Assembly (NCBI RefSeq): GCF_003716585.1
Contig: NZ_PTJO01000003.1
Location: 751,227 to 815,226, forward strand
DNA: 64,000 nt
Origin: Corynebacterium alimapuense
GTDB lineage: Bacteria; Actinomycetota; Actinomycetes; Mycobacteriales; Mycobacteriaceae
Direction: 5' to 3'
Shown here: positions 55,396-64,000 of the stretch, piece after piece
Numbering within the stretch: the stretch's first letter is position 1
Layout of the letters: each line of letters starts with the position of its first letter
Notes under the pieces: generated by a model
The model's database searches: none
What the model was told of the DNA's origin: nothing
The model's input: the letters and a program-made list of their open reading frames with translations, nothing else
Translations under genes and position numbers: made by a program

Positions 55396-55932
55396 TTAGG
55401 GATACAGGGCGAATTTCCGGAAGGGGCGATAGACGGTCCACAGGCTCAGGATAATAAACCCAATATCACGCAGGATGGTGAGAAAATAGTCCATGATCTG
55501 CTCATCTTGGTCAGGATCAACCGAGAAACAGCCACAGTCAATTCCCAACCCCCGGATCCACGCTTGGCCGATCCCCACAATAAACAGAACCAGGACAACC
55601 GTGGCAACCTTGCTCGATTGCCGAAGGAAGATGCCCAGCAGCAGCAGGACACCGCCAGCTATCTCGAGCGGGCCGATCAGCCTAGCTAAGTAATCCGACC
55701 ACTGAGGAGTAAATACTTCATAGGCCATGATGGCCTGAGTAAGCGCCATGTGGCTATTGAGCTTGGGGATACCTGCGGAAATCCAGGTATAGGCCATATA
55801 GAAGCGCGCGAACGCACTAATAAAATCAAGCACCCGTTGGCCGGTAGACCCAGACCAAAACCCGATGGTCGGCGGAGTCGCGGTCATTGACCCTGAGACT
55901 TCCGCCGAATCTGCCTGTTCGATGGTGGACAC
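55396..55932 (-). CDS. MauE/DoxX-like redox-associated membrane protein
   Basis: A 178-residue protein with four membrane helices (about 35-52, 78-100, 105-125, 150-165). The loop after helix three carries G-I-D-C-G-C (Cys133, Cys135), a C-x-C like that of MauE-type proteins, which support disulfide formation. The start is GTG 55932 with AAGG 9 bases upstream. Upstream of the DsbA-like gene and probably its membrane partner, in place of DsbB/VKOR. That role is inferred. Confidence 0.85.
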   Translation of the reverse strand: MSTIEQADSAEVSGSMTATPPTIGFWSGSTGQRVLDFISAFARFYMAYTWISAGIPKLNSHMALTQAIMAYEVFTPQWSDYLARLIGPLEIAGGVLLLLGIFLRQSSKVATVVLVLFIVGIGQAWIRGLGIDCGCFSVDPDQDEQIMDYFLTILRDIGFIILSLWTVYRPFRKFALYP

Positions 55933-56012
55933 AACCTCAGACCTTAGCCGAATTATCAGTTTTCCGGCTATCTGAAAAGTCCTATCCAGCCAATCTCACA
56001 GGCAACGTCAAC

Positions 56013-57671
56013 TTATCCCCCAAGAACCTCACTGACGAGCGCCTGAGCTTCGGCTTGAACCTGGCGGAGGTGCTCATCGCCACGGAAAGACTCGGCATAG
56101 ATCTTGTACTTATCCTCAGTACCGGAGGGCCGTGCCGCAAACCAGGCATTTTCGGTGGTGACCTTCAGGCCACCGATAGCTGCTCCATTACCCGGAGCTG
56201 CGGTCAGCTTGGCGGTAATAGGCTCTCCGGCCAAGGTGTCAGCGGTGACCTGCTCCGGAGAGAGATTCTTCAGGACTGCCTTCTGTTCACGGCTGGCCTC
56301 AGCATCTGCCCGAGCATATGACGGAGCTCCGTATTGTTCCGCCAGCTCGGCGTAGCGCTGAGAAGGAGTCTTGCCAGTGACTGCGGTAATTTCCGCTGCC
56401 AGCAGGTCCAGAATTAGACCGTCCTTGTCAGTGGACCACACGCTACCGTCATGACGCAGGAAGGAAGCACCAGCGGATTCCTCACCGCCAAAACCAACGC
56501 TGCCATCAATAAGGCCAGGCACGAACCACTTGAAGCCCACAGGAACCTCGATGAGCTTTCGACCCAGTTCAGCGACTACTCGGTCAATCATCGATGAGGA
56601 GACCAAAGTCTTGCCGACTGCAGTATCTGCCGCCCAGCCCGGACGATGAGCGAAGAGGTACTCAATGGCCACTGCCAGGTAGTGATTTGGGTTCATCAGG
56701 CCGTGATCTGGGGTGACGATGCCGTGCCGATCAGCATCGGCGTCGTTGCCAGTCGAGATATCGTACTTATCCCGGTTGCCGATCAACGAGGCCATGGCGT
56801 TTGGCGAAGAACAATCCATCCGGATCTTGCCATCGGTGTCCAAGGTCATGAAACGCCAAGTGGCGTCGACCTCTGGATTGACCACGGTGAGGTTGAGGCC
56901 ATGTGCCTGCGCAATAGCTCCCCAATAGTCAACGGAGGCCCCACCCATTGGGTCAGCGCCGATGGATAGGCCGGAATCTCGGATTGCCTTCATGTCAACG
57001 ACATTGGGCAGGTCTGCAACATAGGTATCGAGGTAGTTATAACGCTGTGCCCGCGAGTCCAGAACTCCGCTGACTGAGGTGCGCTGGACGCCGTCGAGGC
57101 CTGCGCGAAGGTAGGCGTTCGCACGCTCGGCGATCCAGTCAGTGGCATCAGTGTCAGCCGGCCCGCCTGAGGGCGGGTTGTACTTGAACCCACCATCACG
57201 GGGCGGGTTATGAGAAGGAGTGATAACAATGCCATCGGCACGCTTGGGATCAGTGCCCGTCACCCCGCCGGCAAGGACCGAGTTATGGGCCAGGATCGCA
57301 TGGGAGACGGCCGGGGTCGGGGTGTAGCGCCCGCGATCGTCGACAAGCACGGCGATGTCATTGGCCAGGAGGACCTCAAGTGCCGAAATCATCGCTGGCT
57401 CTGAAAGTGCGTGCGGATCGCGGCCGACAAACACCGGACCGCCGATGCTGTTGGCACGACGATAATCGACGATCGCCTGAGTAGTGGCCAGGATGTGATT
57501 CTCATTGAAGGCAGTATCCAAGGATGAACCTCGGTGCCCTGAGGTGCCAAAAGCAACCTGTTGATCAGGATCTGCTACATCCGGAGTGCGGGTGTAATAG
57601 GCGGTGACTACCTCAGCGATATCAATAAGGTCCTCGGGCCGTGCAAGCTGACCAGCGCGCTCGTGTGCCAT
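56013..57671 (-). CDS. pgm: Phosphoglucomutase (alpha-D-glucose specific)
   Basis: A 552-residue mutase interconverting glucose-1- and glucose-6-phosphate for glycogen, trehalose and wall sugars. The catalytic phosphoserine is Ser153 in [20 protein letters not shown] binds Mg2+; G-G-E-E-S-A-G-A binds sugar; [10 protein letters not shown] binds phosphate. The N-terminal F-G-T-S-G-H-R-G-S is the usual start of the family. Divergent from the AGCS symporter. Confidence 0.96.
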   Translation of the reverse strand: MAHERAGQLARPEDLIDIAEVVTAYYTRTPDVADPDQQVAFGTSGHRGSSLDTAFNENHILATTQAIVDYRRANSIGGPVFVGRDPHALSEPAMISALEVLLANDIAVLVDDRGRYTPTPAVSHAILAHNSVLAGGVTGTDPKRADGIVITPSHNPPRDGGFKYNPPSGGPADTDATDWIAERANAYLRAGLDGVQRTSVSGVLDSRAQRYNYLDTYVADLPNVVDMKAIRDSGLSIGADPMGGASVDYWGAIAQAHGLNLTVVNPEVDATWRFMTLDTDGKIRMDCSSPNAMASLIGNRDKYDISTGNDADADRHGIVTPDHGLMNPNHYLAVAIEYLFAHRPGWAADTAVGKTLVSSSMIDRVVAELGRKLIEVPVGFKWFVPGLIDGSVGFGGEESAGASFLRHDGSVWSTDKDGLILDLLAAEITAVTGKTPSQRYAELAEQYGAPSYARADAEASREQKAVLKNLSPEQVTADTLAGEPITAKLTAAPGNGAAIGGLKVTTENAWFAARPSGTEDKYKIYAESFRGDEHLRQVQAEAQALVSEVLGG

Positions 57672-57756
57672 GTCGGGTTTTCTCCTTCACGCAGATGTGC
57701 AATGTCTATTACCCATTGTTGTCGGTGCTTCGTCCCACCGCAGGGCCCACATCATC

Positions 57757-57790
57757 GGACATACCCCCACTCCCCCAAAAGGGGGTGTCC
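57757..57790. repeat. GC-rich hairpin in the pgm-AGCS divergent region
   Basis: GGACA ... TGTCC flanks a CCCCC-AAAA-GGGGG hairpin. It lies 72-105 bases before the symporter ATG and may act as a leader hairpin or block divergent transcription. Confidence 0.45.
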
Positions 57791-57861
57791 GGGAATTTTG
57801 GTCAGACCACTTTCGATTAGTTGATAGATATTCGTCGGGATATCGGGGTAGTTTTCCTTGC

Positions 57862-59280
57862 ATGGAAACTCTGCAGAACGTACTCAACACCCTTGGAGGG
57901 ATCGTATGGGGTCCTTTCGTCCTTATCCCTCTGTTGCTGGGAACGGGTTTCTACCTGACCATCCGGCTCGGAGGCATCCAATTCCGGACCTTGGGAAGAT
58001 CCCTTCGACATGCATTCGTCGATAAAAATGAGGCTGAAAGCGACGGTGATATCTCCAACTACCAGGCACTGACCACCGCCCTAGCTGCCACCGTCGGCGT
58101 CGGCAACATCGTTGGTGTGGCCACCGCGATCTCCGTCGGCGGACCGGGCGCACTGTTCTGGATCTGGGTTACTGGTCTAGTCGGTATGGCCTCGAAATAC
58201 ACCGAGGCATTTCTCGGTGTGCGCTTCCGAGTGACCGACTCCAAGGGCGAACAATCCGGTGGCCCGCAGTACTACCTCAAGCGCGGTATCCCCGGCACCT
58301 TCGGCAAGGTTCTCGCTTTCTCCTTCGCGATCTTCGCGGTCATCGCATCCTTCGGTATCGGTAACCTCACCCAGGCCAACGCTGTGGCTGCCAACTTGGA
58401 GAGCACCTTCGGCCTCGACCCCTGGGTCTCCGGTGTGCTGATGTTCGTCCTGATCGGCTCTGTATTGCTCGGTGGCATTAAGAGCATCGGCCGAATCACT
58501 TCCGCATTCGTTCCAATGATGATTGTCATCTACGTCATCGGCGGCATCCTCGTGCTGATCCTGCAGATTGACACCATCCCCGCAGCACTTGCGATGATCT
58601 TCACCGATGCCTTCACCGGCACAGCGGCAACTGGTGGCTTCGTCGGCGCCGGCATCATGTTGGCCATCCAGTTCGGTGTCGCCCGCGGCATCTTCTCCAA
58701 TGAGTCCGGCATGGGTTCCGCTGCCATCGCAGCCTCCGCGGCCAAGACCTCCCACCCCGTCCGACAGGGCTTGGTCTCCATGACCCAGACCTTCATTGAC
58801 ACCATCATCGTTGTGACTATCACCGGCCTCGTGATCGTGACCACCGGAGTATGGGATGTGGGCCGCGAGGCTGCCGGCACCATGACTGCCGACGCCTTCA
58901 GCGCAGCACTTCCGGGCGAATGGGGCGGCACGATTGTCTCCCTGTCCATCGTGTTCTTCGCTTTCTCCACCATCCTCGGCTGGTCCTACTACGGCGAGCG
59001 TTCACTTGAATCCCTCGTCGGCCGAAAAGGCACCATCCCTTATCGCTTGATCTTCACCGCAGTCGCCTTCATCGGCGCTACGGTCCAGCTCGAGCTGGTT
59101 TGGTCCTTCGCCGACCTGGCCAACGGCCTGATGGCACTGCCCAACCTGATCGGTCTGCTTATCCTCTCCGGCCTGGTTGTCCGCGAAACCAATGCTTACC
59201 TGAAGTTCGATCCGAAGCTGCGAGCATCCACTGAGGAAGTCGCCGCCTACATGCGAGCACAAGGCAGCGACTGGAAGTAG
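57862..59280 (+). CDS. Sodium:alanine/glycine symporter (AGCS family)
   Basis: A 472-residue transporter with about 11 membrane helices. Q-A-L-T-T-A-L-A-A-T-V-G-V-G-N-I-V-G-V-A-T-A opens the core, G-G-P-Q-Y-Y-L-K-R-G follows, and N-E-S-G-M-G-S-A-A-I-A-A-S-A is the family signature. Imports alanine or glycine with Na+. ATG 57862 is preferred to the open frame start 64 codons earlier; no Shine-Dalgarno, but TAGTTT lies 7 bases ahead, so leaderless expression is possible. Thirteen bases from crcB1, so probably an operon. Confidence 0.93.
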   Translation: METLQNVLNTLGGIVWGPFVLIPLLLGTGFYLTIRLGGIQFRTLGRSLRHAFVDKNEAESDGDISNYQALTTALAATVGVGNIVGVATAISVGGPGALFWIWVTGLVGMASKYTEAFLGVRFRVTDSKGEQSGGPQYYLKRGIPGTFGKVLAFSFAIFAVIASFGIGNLTQANAVAANLESTFGLDPWVSGVLMFVLIGSVLLGGIKSIGRITSAFVPMMIVIYVIGGILVLILQIDTIPAALAMIFTDAFTGTAATGGFVGAGIMLAIQFGVARGIFSNESGMGSAAIAASAAKTSHPVRQGLVSMTQTFIDTIIVVTITGLVIVTTGVWDVGREAAGTMTADAFSAALPGEWGGTIVSLSIVFFAFSTILGWSYYGERSLESLVGRKGTIPYRLIFTAVAFIGATVQLELVWSFADLANGLMALPNLIGLLILSGLVVRETNAYLKFDPKLRASTEEVAAYMRAQGSDWK

Positions 59281-59293
59281 TAGCATCACTCTG

Positions 59294-59605
59294 GTGATCC
59301 GTGAATCCCTTGGCGTCGGCGTTGGTGCAATGCTCGGCGCGCTAGCCCGATACGGAATCCAGATAACTCTAGGAGCCGGGATGTGGCCGCTATTAGCGGT
59401 CAACATCCTCGGCTCCTTTCTTATGGGCGCCACCCGCCCCAGCCCATTCTGGGGAACTGGAGTGCTGGGAGGATTCACCAGCTTCTCGACGTTCGCGTTG
59501 CTGACTGCCTCCGCAGAGCTCCCCGTTGCTCTGGGATATGCAGTACTCATGCTCAGCAGCTGTGTGGGGGCATGGTTGCTGGGAGATCGGCTGGCCGACC
59601 AATGA
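59294..59605 (+). CDS. crcB: Fluoride channel subunit CrcB/Fluc, first copy
   Basis: A 103-residue protein with four membrane helices. G-A-M-L-G-A-L-A-R-Y-G, L-A-V-N-I-L-G-S-F-L-M-G and G-V-L-G-G-F-T-S-F-S-T-F are the Fluc motifs, the last with the Phe/Thr residues of the pore. It exports F- as a dimer in the cell membrane. Start GTG 59294. Its stop overlaps the second crcB by four bases; two different subunits suggest a heterodimer. No fluoride riboswitch is seen upstream. Confidence 0.92.
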   Translation: MIRESLGVGVGAMLGALARYGIQITLGAGMWPLLAVNILGSFLMGATRPSPFWGTGVLGGFTSFSTFALLTASAELPVALGYAVLMLSSCVGAWLLGDRLADQ

Positions 59606-59931
59606 TCACCATGCTGCTACCTGTACTCGCTGTCGGCGCAGGTGGGTTCCTAGGCGGTATCGGCCGGTGGACACTAGGACGCTGGCCGGGCGGACTACGG
59701 GGAACTTATACCGCAAATATCGCGGCAGTGACCATTTTCGCACTCGCTCTCAGCGGCCCCAATCTTTTAGTGCTAGCGCTAGGAACTGGGTTTGCAGGCG
59801 CACTATCTACCTGGTCGACGCTGGCCAAAGAAATTGGCCAGCTGATCAAGAGCCGAAGCTACCGCCACGCATTGGTCTACGCTGCCGCGACGTTATTGAT
59901 TGGCATCGGGGTCGTAGTAATAATCACTTAG
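59602..59931 (+). CDS. crcB: Fluoride channel subunit CrcB/Fluc, second copy
   Basis: A 109-residue paralogue. G-A-G-G-F-L-G-G-I-G-R-W and A-G-A-L-S-T-W-S-T-L-A are the equivalents of the Fluc motifs. A-L-S-T-W-S-T replaces the usual G-F-T-T-F-S-T, so some pore residues differ from copy one. The Asn of the usual V-N-x-x-G motif appears as T-A-N-I-A-A. ATG 59602 overlaps the first crcB stop. Heterodimer with copy one is expected. Confidence 0.9.
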   Translation: MITMLLPVLAVGAGGFLGGIGRWTLGRWPGGLRGTYTANIAAVTIFALALSGPNLLVLALGTGFAGALSTWSTLAKEIGQLIKSRSYRHALVYAAATLLIGIGVVVIIT

Positions 59932-59954
59932 AACCGCTACTGCTACAGATAGAG

Positions 59955-60013
59955 AAAACCCCCGCCGATACCTGGTTGGCGAATAATTCTCGTCGATCCA
60001 GGCTAGGCGGGGG
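59955..60013. terminator. Terminator between crcB2 and the ABC permease
   Basis: CCCCCGCC pairs with GGCGGGGG and an inner CCTGG/CCAGG stem is present. AAAA before it gives U residues for the minus-strand ABC operon. Confidence 0.75.
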
Positions 60014-60022
60014 CGCTCAAAT

Positions 60023-62590
60023 CTAGTCCGCGATTGCATCCAATGGCGGCGTCTTAGACGCCCGGTTAGCCGGCCAGATTGCAGCGAGAACTCCCACCAC
60101 ACCTGATCCTGCTAGCACCCAGAGCATCAAGGAGTAGGGCACTGAGATGGTCCCCAGGCCTTGTCCGCTCAGTACGTCTAGGAATGCCCAGCCGATTCCT
60201 AGACCGATAAGCACACCCATCACAGCACCGAACACTGAGATCTGCACTGCTTCCAAGGTGATCATGGTTCGAATCTGGCTGCGTTGCGCGCCGACTGCCC
60301 GAAGCATGCCAATTTCTTGACGACGCTCGATGACTCCCAGCGTCAACGTGTTGACAATGCCCAAGATCGCGATGATCACGGCTAGCGACAACAGTGCATA
60401 AAGGATGTTAAGCATCTGATCGATGGCCTGGCTTACCTGACCCGCCGCTTCTTCCGTACTGACTACCTGAACAACGATGAAGCTCTTGACTGCTTCTTCC
60501 AAGTTGGTACGCAGCTGTTCACCGGTGACCGAATCATCACCGTTGACGCCAATCGTGGTGATCCCGAGGTCTGTATCTGGGATAAAATCTCGTACGAGTG
60601 ACTGGGAAATAACCATGTTCTGGAAAATATTGTTGGGCTCGAAAATGCCCACCATCTCTCCCTCATAGGTTTCCCCTGGTCGATCAGGATCAGTCAATTC
60701 AACGGTATCGCCGACCTGCCAGCCGTTTGCTGCAGCGAAATCAGTGGTAGCAACCACCCCGGAGTTATCTCCTAGATCGGAGCTGCCTTCCTGCATATCC
60801 ATGACTGCCAGATCAGCCAGGTCACCATTAGCGACAAAGCTAATCCCACCAGTCGGGCCGAAGGAAACCGATGTTTGCCCATCGACGGCAACAGGAGCCG
60901 TAGACAGAGTAAGGATTTGACCCACCCCCTCTGCAGAGCTAACTGCATCAGGAACTTCTCCAGGAATGGGAAAATTGCCGGTGGAAGGGCCGGAAAGAAT
61001 GTAGTCCGCAGTAATGCTGTTTTCAGCCACATCATCGATGGAATTTTTCATCGTGTCACCCAGCATGCCGATCATCGTGACCAGGGCAATACCAAGAGTA
61101 AGCGCGAAAGCGGTAGCAGAAGTGCGTCGCGGATTGCGCCTGGAGTTAGTCGCTGCCAGCTTGCCAACTGCGCCAAAAGGAGCACCGATAAGCGCGCCAA
61201 ACCTAGGCACAATCGGTAGTGACAGTGCAGGACCAGCAAAGAAGTAACCCACGACAATTCCGAAAGCACCAATTCCGACGAGGATCGCCCGATTGGAAGT
61301 CGAGGCATCGCTCAACGCCATGGCAACCAGAGTGGAAGCGATGCCCGCTAGGATCAGCGCTCCACCGAAGATAGTGCGGACCTTCAACGATTGTTCGCTA
61401 GCGGATTCGCTAGATCGCATCGCTTCGACTGGCAAGATTTCGCCGGCACGCCGCGCTGGCATCCACGCCGAAAGCACTGTGACGACTGTTCCTAGGACAA
61501 TGGGTACGACAACCGCGGTGGTTGACAAGCCCAGCCCAGAATCAGACAGTGGCATACCTCTACTGGACATGAAGGCATTGATGGCAGCGACCAAGCCCAC
61601 TCCCGCGATCACGCCAAGCATAGAACCGATGACACCGATAATCGCGGCCTCAAGTACCACCGATCGAGTGATCTGTTTACGTGCGGCGCCCAGCGCGCGC
61701 AGCAGGGCAAATTCCTTCGTACGCTGCGCCACGATCATTGCGAAAGTATTGGCGATAAGGAAGGTTCCCACCAATAGCGCTACTAGGCCGAAAGCAACTA
61801 GGAAGTAGTTGATAAAGCTCAACGCCTGAGTGATTTCCTCAGAAATGGACTCCGCTAACTGCTCGCCCGTTTCGACCTCAATATCTTGGTAAGTCTCCTC
61901 CAGGTGTACGACTAGATCAGTATCCGAAGCTCCCTCAGCTGCAGAGAGCAGTACCTGAGAGTTCATATCAATGCTGGAATAGCGATCCTGGTAGGTCTCT
62001 AATTCAACGAGCGCAGAAATAGTGCTGGACTGATCCAACTCCATGTCATAGATACCCGATACGGTCATCTCATGGCGATCCGCCGGATCAACTAATAGCA
62101 GGCTATCCCCGACACTAATTCCGAATGACTCGGCAGCTGCGGAGTTGATGACAAGCTGGTCATCACCAACTGGAGCCTGTCCATCGGTCATGGTTAATGG
62201 TTGACCCACCTGCTCATCGGAGGAATACCAAATTCCTACCGAAGATGAGCCGCCACCAGTCTGAATTGGCTCCTGTTCCTCGTTCGCCATAACCACCGTG
62301 GTGGTGGCAGTGAGGTTGAGGTTACTGACCATTGAATCTTCAGTAAGGGCGGTCAGAGTCTCCTCTGAAATCCCTGGGCTTCCCTCTATCGGGGTAGCTA
62401 CCGCATCAACGTCTGAGTAGGCACTATCGACCACGCCTTTAAAAGTATTATTGAGTGAGTTGGTGAACATGAAGGCGCCTGCAATAAACGCCGTACCAAG
62501 CACCACTGCCAACACTGTCAGCGCAAGCCGCAGCTTATGAGCCGCGATATTGCGCAGGCTGACTCTGCGCATCGTATTCTTGCCTGCCAT
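60023..62590 (-). CDS. FtsX/MacB-type ABC transporter permease
   Basis: An 855-residue permease with the ten-helix layout of actinobacterial FtsX-duplicated permeases. One N-terminal helix precedes a large external domain (~50-245), three helices make the first FtsX domain (~265-385), a middle helix pair follows, then a second external domain (~500-715) and a second FtsX domain (~725-845). Q-R-T-K-E-F-A-L-L-R-A-L-G-A and R-R-Q-E-I-G-M-L-R-A-V-G-A are the two coupling-helix motifs. ATG 62590 has AGGGG ahead. The ATPase ends 9 bases upstream. Likely exports a lipid, peptide or drug; the substrate is unknown. Confidence 0.92.
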   Translation of the reverse strand: MAGKNTMRRVSLRNIAAHKLRLALTVLAVVLGTAFIAGAFMFTNSLNNTFKGVVDSAYSDVDAVATPIEGSPGISEETLTALTEDSMVSNLNLTATTTVVMANEEQEPIQTGGGSSSVGIWYSSDEQVGQPLTMTDGQAPVGDDQLVINSAAAESFGISVGDSLLLVDPADRHEMTVSGIYDMELDQSSTISALVELETYQDRYSSIDMNSQVLLSAAEGASDTDLVVHLEETYQDIEVETGEQLAESISEEITQALSFINYFLVAFGLVALLVGTFLIANTFAMIVAQRTKEFALLRALGAARKQITRSVVLEAAIIGVIGSMLGVIAGVGLVAAINAFMSSRGMPLSDSGLGLSTTAVVVPIVLGTVVTVLSAWMPARRAGEILPVEAMRSSESASEQSLKVRTIFGGALILAGIASTLVAMALSDASTSNRAILVGIGAFGIVVGYFFAGPALSLPIVPRFGALIGAPFGAVGKLAATNSRRNPRRTSATAFALTLGIALVTMIGMLGDTMKNSIDDVAENSITADYILSGPSTGNFPIPGEVPDAVSSAEGVGQILTLSTAPVAVDGQTSVSFGPTGGISFVANGDLADLAVMDMQEGSSDLGDNSGVVATTDFAAANGWQVGDTVELTDPDRPGETYEGEMVGIFEPNNIFQNMVISQSLVRDFIPDTDLGITTIGVNGDDSVTGEQLRTNLEEAVKSFIVVQVVSTEEAAGQVSQAIDQMLNILYALLSLAVIIAILGIVNTLTLGVIERRQEIGMLRAVGAQRSQIRTMITLEAVQISVFGAVMGVLIGLGIGWAFLDVLSGQGLGTISVPYSLMLWVLAGSGVVGVLAAIWPANRASKTPPLDAIAD

Positions 62591-62599
62591 CACAATCCC

Positions 62600-63409
62600 C
62601 TAGTTCTCGATGCCGGCCATGGTGGCCAAAATCTCGTCGATAGCAGGGCTATGCAGTTCCTTGACTATACGGCCATCGGCAAGAAAAATGATTCGGTCTG
62701 CATAAGAGGCTGCTCGAGCATCATGGGTGACAATGACCACCGTTTGATCATCTTCGTCCACAGCGGTGCGCAAAATAGCTAGCACCTCAGCAGAAGAGTT
62801 GGAATCGAGGTTGCCGGTCGGCTCATCTCCAAAGATGATTTCCGGACGCGAAACAAGGGCGCGAGCACAAGCCACGCGCTGCTGCTGGCCGCCGGAAAGC
62901 TCAGCTGGTCGGTGGCTGAGCCGGTTGCTTAGTCCAAGCCGGTTCGTGATCTGCTCGAACCAATCCTGATCGACTTTTTGGCCAGCAATATCTGAGGGCA
63001 GCGTAATATTCTCAGCTGCAGTCAAAGTAGGCACCAGGTTGAATGACTGAAAGATAAAGCCCAACCGATCGCGGCGCAGCGAGGTCATTTCCTTGTCTTT
63101 CAACTGGGACAAATCAGTGTCTCCGATGAAGGCAGAACCTGACGTAGAAGCATCTAGGCCCGCCATGCAATGCATCAGAGTTGATTTTCCAGAGCCGGAG
63201 GGGCCCATGATCGCAGTGAACTGGTGGCGGGCGAACTCTACGTCCACATGATCTAGCGCGGTCACTGCAGTGTCACCTTGACCGTATTGCTTGAAAAGGC
63301 CCACCGCGCGAGCAGCCGCTTCTGCACCAAGAATGGAGTCTTCAACAGCAGATGACTGCTCTGCTGGAATATTTGACGGATCTTGCACAGTGGATTCCTG
63401 ATCGGGCAT
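62600..63409 (-). CDS. ABC transporter ATP-binding protein (MacB/LolD type)
   Basis: A 269-residue ATPase. A ~35-residue polar leader is followed by Walker [10 protein letters not shown]-loop F-Q-S-F-N-L-V-P, signature L-S-G-G-Q-Q-Q-R, Walker [13 protein letters not shown] and H-loop T-H-D. It couples ATP to the FtsX-type permease downstream. ATG 63409 has AGGAG about 10 bases upstream and is preferred over ATG 63430 and the open-frame start at 63442. Confidence 0.93.
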   Translation of the reverse strand: MPDQESTVQDPSNIPAEQSSAVEDSILGAEAAARAVGLFKQYGQGDTAVTALDHVDVEFARHQFTAIMGPSGSGKSTLMHCMAGLDASTSGSAFIGDTDLSQLKDKEMTSLRRDRLGFIFQSFNLVPTLTAAENITLPSDIAGQKVDQDWFEQITNRLGLSNRLSHRPAELSGGQQQRVACARALVSRPEIIFGDEPTGNLDSNSSAEVLAILRTAVDEDDQTVVIVTHDARAASYADRIIFLADGRIVKELHSPAIDEILATMAGIEN

Positions 63410-63511
63410 GGTCAATTTGCTCCTCGGCATAGATTTTCTCAAAAATGACTTCGTTGCTACCGCACTACTGCAGGTACATCATGAATCTACAGAACTAAGA
63501 CAACTGGCGAC

Positions 63512-63533
63512 ATGGGGGAATGCCCCCATTTTT
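63512..63533 (+). terminator. Terminator-like hairpin, plus direction
   Basis: ATGGGGG pairs with CCCCCAT, loop AATG, followed by a T-run on the plus strand. No plus-strand gene precedes it; it may limit antisense reading into the rRNA operon. Confidence 0.5.
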
Positions 63534-63628
63534 CGCATGGGAGCTAGCCCTCTAATTTTAGAGGTAATCACTGGTGAGAACCTGTGTATCCAACCCCGCT
63601 AGAATCCATCTACTTTGGGCATGCGTGT

Positions 63629-63693
63629 AGGCCCCCTAGTGTGTGGGTTCCTACCAACACAGTGGTGGGAAACCTAGCAACACTAGGGGGCCT
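63629..63693 (-). terminator. Long hairpin after the rRNA operon
   Basis: AGGCCCCCTAGTGT (63629-63642) pairs perfectly with ACACTAGGGGGCCT (63680-63693), with a further inner stem. It lies 29 bases after 5S rRNA on the minus strand. No clear U-run. Confidence 0.6.
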
Positions 63694-63721
63694 GACAGCA
63701 ATATCTATTTTTAAGTTTTAG

Positions 63722-63838
63722 GTCGGCGGCAACTTACTCTCCCACACCCTCCCGGGTGCAGTACCATCAGCGCGGGCAGGCTTAGCTTCCGGGTTCGGAA
63801 CGGGACCGGGCGTTTCCCTGCCGCTATCAACCACCGAC
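63722..63838 (-). rRNA. rrf: 5S ribosomal RNA
   Basis: On the minus strand GTCGGTGG at the 5' end pairs with CCGCCGAC at the 3' end. Between them are TAGCGGCAGGGAAACGCCCG, CCGTTCCGAACCCGGAAGC and the GGGAGAGTA segment of actinobacterial 5S rRNA. About 117 bases. Transcription runs leftward, so 23S and 16S genes lie beyond the right edge. Confidence 0.95.
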
Positions 63839-64000
63839 ACACTCACCGGGACAACAACCACACAAAGTGGTGTTGAAGGTGGGTGTGCTGTGTCAGACAC
63901 TGCATAGTGGACGCGGGCAACACAACAATATTGTGTGATGCAACTTGTTTACATGCGTTAAACACTCTCAAACCATCATGGGTTTGGGTGGGTGTTTAGT
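63839..64000 (-). other. 23S-5S internal transcribed spacer
   Basis: No protein frame or 23S-type sequence is obvious. ACACTCTCAAACC and GGTTTGGGTGGGTGT (63963-63997) form a hairpin near the edge, likely a processing stem at the 3' side of 23S rRNA. CACAACAATATTGTG (63920-63934) is a second small inverted repeat. The 23S 3' end may begin at or just past the edge. Confidence 0.6.

Noticed and set aside
59200..59300. Fluoride riboswitch before crcB
   Set aside because: Only 13 non-coding bases separate the symporter stop from crcB1; no riboswitch fits.
63718..63900. 60-codon ORF over 5S rRNA
   Set aside because: It coincides with the 5S gene.

Overview
The window reads as a chromosomal segment of a Corynebacterium (Mycobacteriales, Actinobacteria). 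The evidence is a giant type I fatty acid synthase beside an AcpS, a FasR-like TetR regulator and a Bcp peroxiredoxin; a CmrA-like mycolate reductase followed by oligoribonuclease; the class Ib nrdHIE/nrdF genes flanking a GntR1-like regulator; an L,D-transpeptidase lipoprotein; many GTG/TTG starts; and a gene block whose order matches the Mycobacterium tuberculosis Rv1329c-Rv1343c region. I see no prophage, transposase, CRISPR array or plasmid genes. Almost everything is core chromosome.

Layout. 1-7.2 kb: end of a truncated haemoglobin, a hypothetical/thioesterase pair, two DUF202 membrane proteins, the ribosomal ABC-F factor EttA, a single-stranded DNA-binding protein whose upstream region carries two perfect inverted DnaA boxes, a CopD-CtaG fusion and tRNA-Arg. 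7.2-17.2 kb: an LRV-domain membrane protein, about 0.7 kb with no convincing gene, an NhaC-type antiporter, CmrA-orn, tRNA-His, a small zinc-type module (SmtB-like sensor plus a 53-residue peptide with 13 His), a flavoprotein with a Cys-Cys tail, an aldo/keto reductase, an L,D-transpeptidase and tRNA-Lys. 17.3-31.2 kb: glutaminase-STAS and PncA (divergent), DUF3618, Bcp, FasR, AcpS, FAS-I and tRNA-Leu.

31.2-44.7 kb: the mycobacteria-like block: two membrane proteins, PurU, RdgB, RNase PH, an Rv1339-type metallo-hydrolase, MurI, a MarR regulator, rhomboid protease, P1 peptidase, DUF2017 and ClpS, then PncB and DinG on the other strand, followed by a Pth2-like protein and SerB. 44.8-52.6 kb: CtaD, NrdF, a GntR1-like regulator, NrdE, NrdI, NrdH (with two NrdR-type boxes upstream) and a cysteine-free ribosomal protein L36. 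52.8-64 kb: NadE, a flavin-fold protein, two identical tRNA-Ala genes, a DsbA-like protein, a MauE/DoxX-like protein, phosphoglucomutase, an AGCS symporter with two CrcB genes, a MacB-type ABC exporter, and the 5S end of an rRNA operon whose 23S gene lies beyond the right edge.

Shared themes: lipid and envelope synthesis (FAS, AcpS, FasR, CmrA, Ldt, MurI), NAD salvage (PncA, PncB, NadE), aerobic DNA-precursor supply (NrdHIEF), copper oxidase assembly (CtaG-type protein, CtaD), and zinc handling (SmtB sensor, His-rich peptide, zinc-free L36). The least explained signal is a 13-base word, GCTTATCGACGCC, found six times exactly on both strands, in coding and non-coding DNA. All counts were made by eye without computation.
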